Below are positions 5,966-8,352 of a stretch of DNA of 8,352 bases, one piece after another. Source of the stretch: an uncultured Bacteroidales bacterium (GTDB lineage Bacteria > Bacteroidota > Bacteroidia > Bacteroidales > UBA932); contig CAMKTW010000065.1 of NCBI GenBank assembly GCA_946415795.1, positions 1 through 8,352 of the forward strand, given 5' to 3'. The position numbers and the translations under genes are program-made. Numbering within the stretch: the stretch's first letter is position 1; every line of letters starts with the position of its first letter. The notes under the pieces are model-generated. The model did no database searches. It was not told the DNA's origin and worked only from the letters and a program-made list of their open reading frames with translations.

Positions 5966-6841
5966 ATGGACAAGCACGCTCTCAGAATAGTAGTTTTTGA
6001 ATCGACCTTGACTCTTCTGCGTAAGGGCTGGTATTTTGATGCACACGGAAAGAAGGTGGCACTGCCTGCGGTTGAGGATGTAATGGCCGCGGCTAAGATG
6101 TATCGCGAACAGTTTGATATGTCTTCTTTGCCTTCGGCCGGGTATGGGACTGAGGTGAGGGTTGAGAATGATGATTGTGTGCTGGTGGCCAAAAGGCTGA
6201 TTGATGCGGGTTACAATCCGGCGATGTTGAATCTGGCGGATCTGTACACGCCGGGCGGCCTGGTGGAGTACGGCTCCGGTGCGCAGGAGGAGAATCTCTG
6301 CAGGCGGAGTAATCTGGTCTTGTCGCTATACCAGTTTTCTGATGCCAGGGTGCGGCAGTATCCGGACTTGGGGTTGGTGTCCAGAAAGGAGCAATATCCG
6401 ATGGATGAACGGTTCGGTGGTGTGTATAGTGGCATTGTGACGTTTTTCCGGGGACCGGAGTCTGAATGCTCGATGCTGGAGGACCGGGTGTATAATATCC
6501 CGGTGATTTCTGTGGCGGCGTTGAGTGGTCCACGCATCGGGGCGGACGGTTTGATGATGCCGCGCGAGGCGGAGATTACGCTGGAGAAGATGCGCACCAT
6601 TTTCCGTATCGGTTTGGATCAGGGGCACGACTCCTTTGTTTTGTCGGCTATGGGATGCGGGGCTTTCGCCAATCCGCCGGCGCATATCGCCAGGTTGTTC
6701 CATCAGGTTATTGATGAGCCTGAGTTCAAGGGACGCTTCCGCCTGATTGATTTCGCCATCCTGGATGGCTATCGCACAGGGCTGCGCCACAATCCGGAGG
6801 GCAATCTGCTGCCGTTCCAGCGGGAGTTCGGGGTGCTGTAG
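5966..6841 (+). CDS. Microbial-type poly(ADP-ribose) glycohydrolase-like protein (TIGR02452 family)
   Basis: The 291-residue protein matches the bacterial PARG/TIGR02452 family, macrodomain-fold enzymes that remove ADP-ribose chains or related ADP-ribose modifications. Its N-terminus (ESTLTLLRKGWYFDAHGKKV, residues 12-31) fits the family's helical lead-in. The ADP-ribose-binding region reads MLNLADLYTPGG (87-98), then QEENLCRRS at 107-115 with the catalytic Glu pair at 108-109. The late motif SAMGCGAFANPP (227-238) is the family's GCGxF block. The bacterial PARG signature is usually GGG-x(6-8)-QEE; here the third glycine is Leu99, a conservative departure that may affect loop shape. No signal peptide is seen, so it should be cytoplasmic. 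It stands alone, with no ADP-ribosyltransferase nearby. The ATG at 5966 follows a perfect -7 element and an A-rich leader. A 228-codon antisense frame (6326-7012) is a shadow. Confidence 0.85.
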   Translation: MDKHALRIVVFESTLTLLRKGWYFDAHGKKVALPAVEDVMAAAKMYREQFDMSSLPSAGYGTEVRVENDDCVLVAKRLIDAGYNPAMLNLADLYTPGGLVEYGSGAQEENLCRRSNLVLSLYQFSDARVRQYPDLGLVSRKEQYPMDERFGGVYSGIVTFFRGPESECSMLEDRVYNIPVISVAALSGPRIGADGLMMPREAEITLEKMRTIFRIGLDQGHDSFVLSAMGCGAFANPPAHIARLFHQVIDEPEFKGRFRLIDFAILDGYRTGLRHNPEGNLLPFQREFGVL

Positions 6842-6846
6842 CTTTT

Positions 6847-6882
6847 CGTCTGTCCTTACCAGACGTAGATGCCGACCGGCAT
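6847..6882. repeat. Two adjacent small hairpins just after the PARG-like gene
   Basis: CGTCTG at 6847-6852 pairs with CAGACG at 6860-6865 (7-base loop), and ATGCCG at 6869-6874 pairs with CGGCAT at 6877-6882. They begin 6 bp after the stop codon. No T tract follows, so a classic intrinsic terminator is unlikely; they may protect the mRNA 3' end or belong to the larger structured element that follows. Confidence 0.4.
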
Positions 6883-6912
6883 AGTTTGCCGCACACAGAT
6901 TGGCAATTCGGT

Positions 6913-7048
6913 TTTCGCAGCGTCGGACAAGCTGTACTGGGGCTGCTTTTGAGCGGGTTCCGCAGACGCTGCCAGGGCAAAATGCCTCACAGCGTCGACA
7001 AAGTGGCGCCATATTACACTATAGGGCTCATTCGCGGACGCTGCGAAA
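6913..7048. repeat. Tandem 57-bp inverted-repeat units within a 12-bp outer inverted repeat
   Basis: Unit A (6916-6972) and unit B (6988-7044) are each 57 bp and lie in tandem with a 72-bp period. Each begins with CAGCGTCG and ends with GACGCTGC. Unit A arms GCAGCGTC (6917-6924) and GACGCTGC (6965-6972) pair over 8 bp; unit B arms CAGCGTC (6990-6996) and GACGCTG (7037-7043) pair over 7 bp. The outermost arms, TTTCGCAGCGTC at 6913-6924 and GACGCTGCGAAA at 7037-7048, pair over 12 bp. The inner arms, 6965-6971 with 6990-6996, form a hairpin containing a further short stem. Two mutually exclusive folds are therefore possible. On the minus strand the region is also open for 93 codons (6859-7137) but without a proper start, so a coding-relic reading cannot be excluded. 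Function unknown. Confidence 0.5.
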
Positions 7049-7103
7049 TTTGAGTTAGTATCGGAAAAGTATGTATTGCTGTCGCTGAATGAAGATATTT
7101 CAG

Positions 7104-7111
7104 TAGATTTG
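7104..7111 (+). promoter_or_regulatory. Bacteroidota -7 promoter element before the GH110-like gene
   Basis: TAGATTTG matches TAnnTTTG exactly, 54 bp upstream of the ATG at 7166. A TTG at 7076-7078 is the nearest -33-like triplet, though the 25-bp spacing is longer than usual. Transcription would start near 7118, giving a leader of roughly 45-50 nt that begins at the hairpin at 7120-7134. Confidence 0.45.
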
Positions 7112-7119
7112 CGGTAAAG

Positions 7120-7138
7120 AAGGAGATGCTCCTTTTTT
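7120..7138 (+). terminator. Terminator-like hairpin with T run
   Basis: AAGGAG (7120-7125), loop ATG, CTCCTT (7129-7134), with six T residues at 7133-7138. The pairing can extend through AAAG at 7116-7119 with the T run. The shape and rightward T tract fit an intrinsic terminator for the PARG-like gene or the hairpin element. Because a -7 element sits just upstream, it may instead be a hairpin at the 5' end of the next mRNA. Confidence 0.4.
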
Positions 7139-7165
7139 CAACCCGCTAATAAACCTGATACATAT

Positions 7166-8352
7166 ATGAAAAAGTCAACTCTCTTTTTAATTGCAATTGC
7201 GTCGTTAATAATGGTCGCTTGCAACGCAACAACCGGATCTACAGTTTCTGTAAAGGATTTCGGAGCGGTTCCCGACGACGGGATAAACGACGCTGACGCT
7301 CTGCGCAAGGCGGCGGAGTACTGCCGCACGCACGCCGGCACCACGCTGGTCTTCCCTGCCGGCGTTTATGATTTTTCCGACCCTGAAGCGGCGAAGATTG
7401 AGCGCGAGGCGATTGACGGCACCTACGGCTATGGTCTCCAGGTGCAGCGCTACCTCTTTATCCCTACCAAACCTTATGTCACGGGGCTTAACTTTACCGG
7501 GGCAAAGGACCTCACCATAGAGGCCTACGGCGCCAAACTGATGGTAGAGGGGTGGATGGAACTGCTGGCCTTTATCCGCTGCAAGAACGTCACTGTAAAG
7601 GGCCTTCAGATAGACTACAAGCGCCACAACAACATAGAGGCTGTGATTACATCTATTAACGGCGACACCATTGAGGCTGAATTCGACACGGAGTATTACA
7701 AATACAGCGACAAGGTGGTCCAGGGCCGCACCGAATTCTACAGCCCTGCTACAGGCTTTTTCTTTGATGCCGACGGCGGGCTGGCCGGCACCCCTTCTCC
7801 TGGCAAAGTGCTCTACAAGTTCAGCAAATGCACCGCACAAGTGGGTGACATCCTGGTCATCAAGCACGGCGGCCACTACCGCCCCTGCTATATGCTGCGC
7901 GAGAGCGAGAATGTAACACTCAAGGATATCATAATATACAGCTTCCCGGGAATGGGCGTCGTGGGCCACGAAACCACCGACATACTGCTGGACCACATCC
8001 AGATAGTCCCCTACCCCGGCCGCTACACCAGCACCACAACCGATGCGACACACTTCACATCGTGCCGCGGCAAAATCACCATCCAGAACTGTATGTTCCG
8101 CGGCTGCCTGGACGACTGCACCAACATCCACAATTATTACTGGTATCCTTACGCGCAGGAAGATGACCACAAGGTAGAAATCCGCGTGGAGAAGGCTGAC
8201 CTTCACGCCCAGTCGCTGGACTATCCCCATAAAGGTGATACCCTGCACCTTATCAACCGCCACGACCTTGAGCATTTTGACAAATTTGTGGTGCAGGCTG
8301 TGGACACCTCCTGGACTGACTGGAAAGTGGTCGTGACCCTGGACAAGCCCAT
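7166..8352 (+). CDS. GH110-like alpha-1,3-galactosidase, lipoprotein-type (partial, N-terminal 395 residues)
   Basis: GH110 enzymes release alpha-1,3-linked galactose, for example from blood group B or linear alpha-Gal glycans, using a right-handed parallel beta-helix. Residues 1-19 form a lipoprotein signal peptide with lipobox-like MVAC (Cys19). Next comes the family's N-terminal VSVKDFGAVPDDG (27-39) and VFPAGVYDF (62-70), then beta-helix repeats such as VTVKGLQIDY (142-151) and VTLKDIIIYS (250-259). DATHFTSCRGKI at 293-304 and GCLDDCTNIHN at 313-323 match the GH110 active-site region. Asp293 and the Asp316-Asp317 pair are 23 residues apart, the same spacing I recall for the catalytic aspartates of Bacteroides GH110. 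The family usually has NVHG where this protein has NIHN, so specificity may differ. The C-terminal third lies beyond the right edge. No SusC/SusD genes are visible. A 356-codon antisense frame (7205-8275) is a shadow. Confidence 0.78.
   Translation, partial: MKKSTLFLIAIASLIMVACNATTGSTVSVKDFGAVPDDGINDADALRKAAEYCRTHAGTTLVFPAGVYDFSDPEAAKIEREAIDGTYGYGLQVQRYLFIPTKPYVTGLNFTGAKDLTIEAYGAKLMVEGWMELLAFIRCKNVTVKGLQIDYKRHNNIEAVITSINGDTIEAEFDTEYYKYSDKVVQGRTEFYSPATGFFFDADGGLAGTPSPGKVLYKFSKCTAQVGDILVIKHGGHYRPCYMLRESENVTLKDIIIYSFPGMGVVGHETTDILLDHIQIVPYPGRYTSTTTDATHFTSCRGKITIQNCMFRGCLDDCTNIHNYYWYPYAQEDDHKVEIRVEKADLHAQSLDYPHKGDTLHLINRHDLEHFDKFVVQAVDTSWTDWKVVVTLDKP

Noticed and set aside
5719..6000. 93-codon plus-strand frame before the PARG-like gene
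   Set aside because: It overlaps the better-looking minus-strand relic and the promoter and start of the next gene, and it lacks family features.
6326..7012. 228-codon minus-strand open frame over the PARG-like gene and the spacer
   Set aside because: Most of it is antisense to a convincing gene; the residues are Arg/His/Pro-rich as expected for a shadow frame.
7205..8275. 356-codon minus-strand open frame
   Set aside because: It is antisense to the GH110-like gene, is very rich in Val and Ala, and has no recognisable domain. The plus strand has a signal peptide and active-site motifs.

Overview
This window looks like the chromosome of a gut-type member of the Bacteroidales (phylum Bacteroidota). 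The basis is the character of the encoded proteins (TatA/TatC, ValS, Maf, a GH110-like glycosidase), signal peptides ending in the 'FAQ' style common in the phylum, perfect matches to the Bacteroidota -7 promoter element TAnnTTTG before two genes, and a general lack of strong Shine-Dalgarno sequences. I cannot name a genus from sequence alone.

Layout, left to right. Bases 1-3869 are a compact leftward block of core genes in transcription order maf, valS, tatA, tatC (tatC runs off the left edge). Gaps are 11, 25 and 6 bp, so it is probably an operon. A 169-bp divergent spacer follows, holding a possible small membrane-peptide ORF whose stop codon overlaps the next start. Bases 4039-4701 encode a rightward nucleosidase/nucleoside phosphorylase-fold protein with an N-terminal signal peptide, followed by a perfect 13-bp inverted repeat that fits a terminator.

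Bases 4702-5965 are an accessory stretch with no intact gene. The left half (4702-5182) is packed with inverted repeats, including a 164-bp segment with 10-bp terminal inverted repeats around GC-rich hairpins. The right half (5183-5934) is gene debris: a C-terminal fragment of a RhuM/ORF6N-type protein on the minus strand, a C-terminal winged-helix fragment of an AlbA_2-type protein on the plus strand, and a short unidentified C-terminal fragment on the minus strand. The first two are both missing their 5' ends and meet head to head at about 5366-5371, which looks like a deletion or recombination scar. In 5683-5802 I see only short open stretches that I cannot assign.

Bases 5966-6841 encode an intact microbial-type poly(ADP-ribose) glycohydrolase-like protein (TIGR02452-type) behind a perfect -7 element. 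The 324-bp spacer 6842-7165 contains two small hairpins, a pair of tandem 57-bp inverted-repeat units that could fold in alternative ways, a second perfect -7 element and a terminator-like hairpin. From 7166 to the right edge runs the first 395 residues of a lipoprotein-type GH110-like alpha-1,3-galactosidase with the expected catalytic Asp pattern.

Functionally, the left block serves translation, nucleotide clean-up and folded-protein export. The right part is accessory: ADP-ribose removal and host or plant glycan breakdown. I see no complete undescribed multi-gene system here. The best leads are the switch-like tandem hairpin element at 6913-7048, the exported nucleosidase with its overlapping small ORF, and the head-to-head gene remnants.
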